Positions 63,938 through 64,000 of a stretch of DNA of 64,000 bases are shown one piece after another (position 1 is the first letter of the stretch; each line of letters opens with the position of its first letter). The DNA comes from Agapanthus africanus (taxonomy: Eukaryota; Streptophyta; Magnoliopsida; Asparagales; Amaryllidaceae). Under the pieces are notes generated by a model. It saw only the letters and a program-made list of their open reading frames with translations, was not told where the DNA came from and searched no databases. The position numbers and the translations under genes are program-made. The stretch is from assembly GCA_030015575.1 (NCBI GenBank), contig CM057339.1, forward strand, positions 770,614,809-770,678,808. Direction: 5' to 3'.

Positions 63938-63970
63938 CAGTGAGGGCACTGTCAAGTTTAAGTTTGGGGG
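63805..63970 (+). other. Two hairpin-plus-polypurine units
   Basis: AACAGTGGAAACACTGTT (63,805-63,822) followed by AAGTTTGGGGGG, and TGACAGTGAGGGCACTGTCA (63,935-63,954) followed by AAGTTTGGGGG. The second is followed by TGTGCTCGG at 63,971, which could be the start of the 3' LTR at the window edge. Confidence 0.5.
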
Positions 63971-64000
63971 TGTGCTCGGTAAGCTTTCTTCCTTCGCATT

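Overview
The window is nuclear DNA from a flowering plant, most likely a eudicot, in a repeat-dense part of a chromosome. The evidence is a set of plant-specific elements: a Tekay/Del-type chromovirus, a Tat-lineage Ty3/gypsy element with a second (archaeal-type) RNase H and an antisense plant-mobile-domain gene, a gag-only element of the same kinship, a CACTA (En/Spm) transposon and Athila-type sequences primed by TGGCGCCGTTGCCGGGGA. I found no confident single-copy host gene, rRNA, tRNA or CRISPR array.

Layout. 1-650: the open end of a Glu-rich reading frame and its trailer. About 660-10,624: an old, broken Tekay/Del element (gag, pol, probable long 3' LTR). 10,625-10,990: a gag scrap. About 10,991-48,841: a left-truncated CACTA transposon whose tnp2 gene is split twice. 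The first split is an 8.0 kb gag-only LTR element (11,031-19,024, TSD ATCCC). The second is a 24.5 kb Tat-lineage element on the minus strand (19,647-44,126, TSD TGGAG). 48,842-57,280: AT-rich DNA with small inverted-repeat (MITE-like) elements and a SINE-like unit. 57,290 leftwards: an Athila-like LTR on the minus strand. 57,303-60,300: a diverged 320 bp repeat pair. About 60,300-64,000: the 5' part of an Athila-primed element with a long frame of unknown function.

The most interesting system is in the 24.5 kb Tat element. Between its pol region and its 3' LTR, on the opposite strand, lies what reads as a complete spliced gene: a TATA box, a 5'-UTR intron, five coding exons separated by four very short GT-AG introns that are all phase 1, and a poly(A) signal. 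It encodes a plant mobile domain (PMD) followed by a basic nuclear-type signal and coiled coil. Upstream of its TATA box is a dense cluster of paired G-boxes (CACGTG) in the LTR, which also lies upstream of the TATA box for the element's own, oppositely directed transcript. The same element and the gag-only element share a primer site, a paired-G-box motif and a set of noncoding modules. Among these are arrays of hairpins whose stems vary while the loop stays close to GATCCTYACGAC. This suggests a two-component family: an autonomous Tat element and a gag-only partner, both carrying structured 3' RNA regions.
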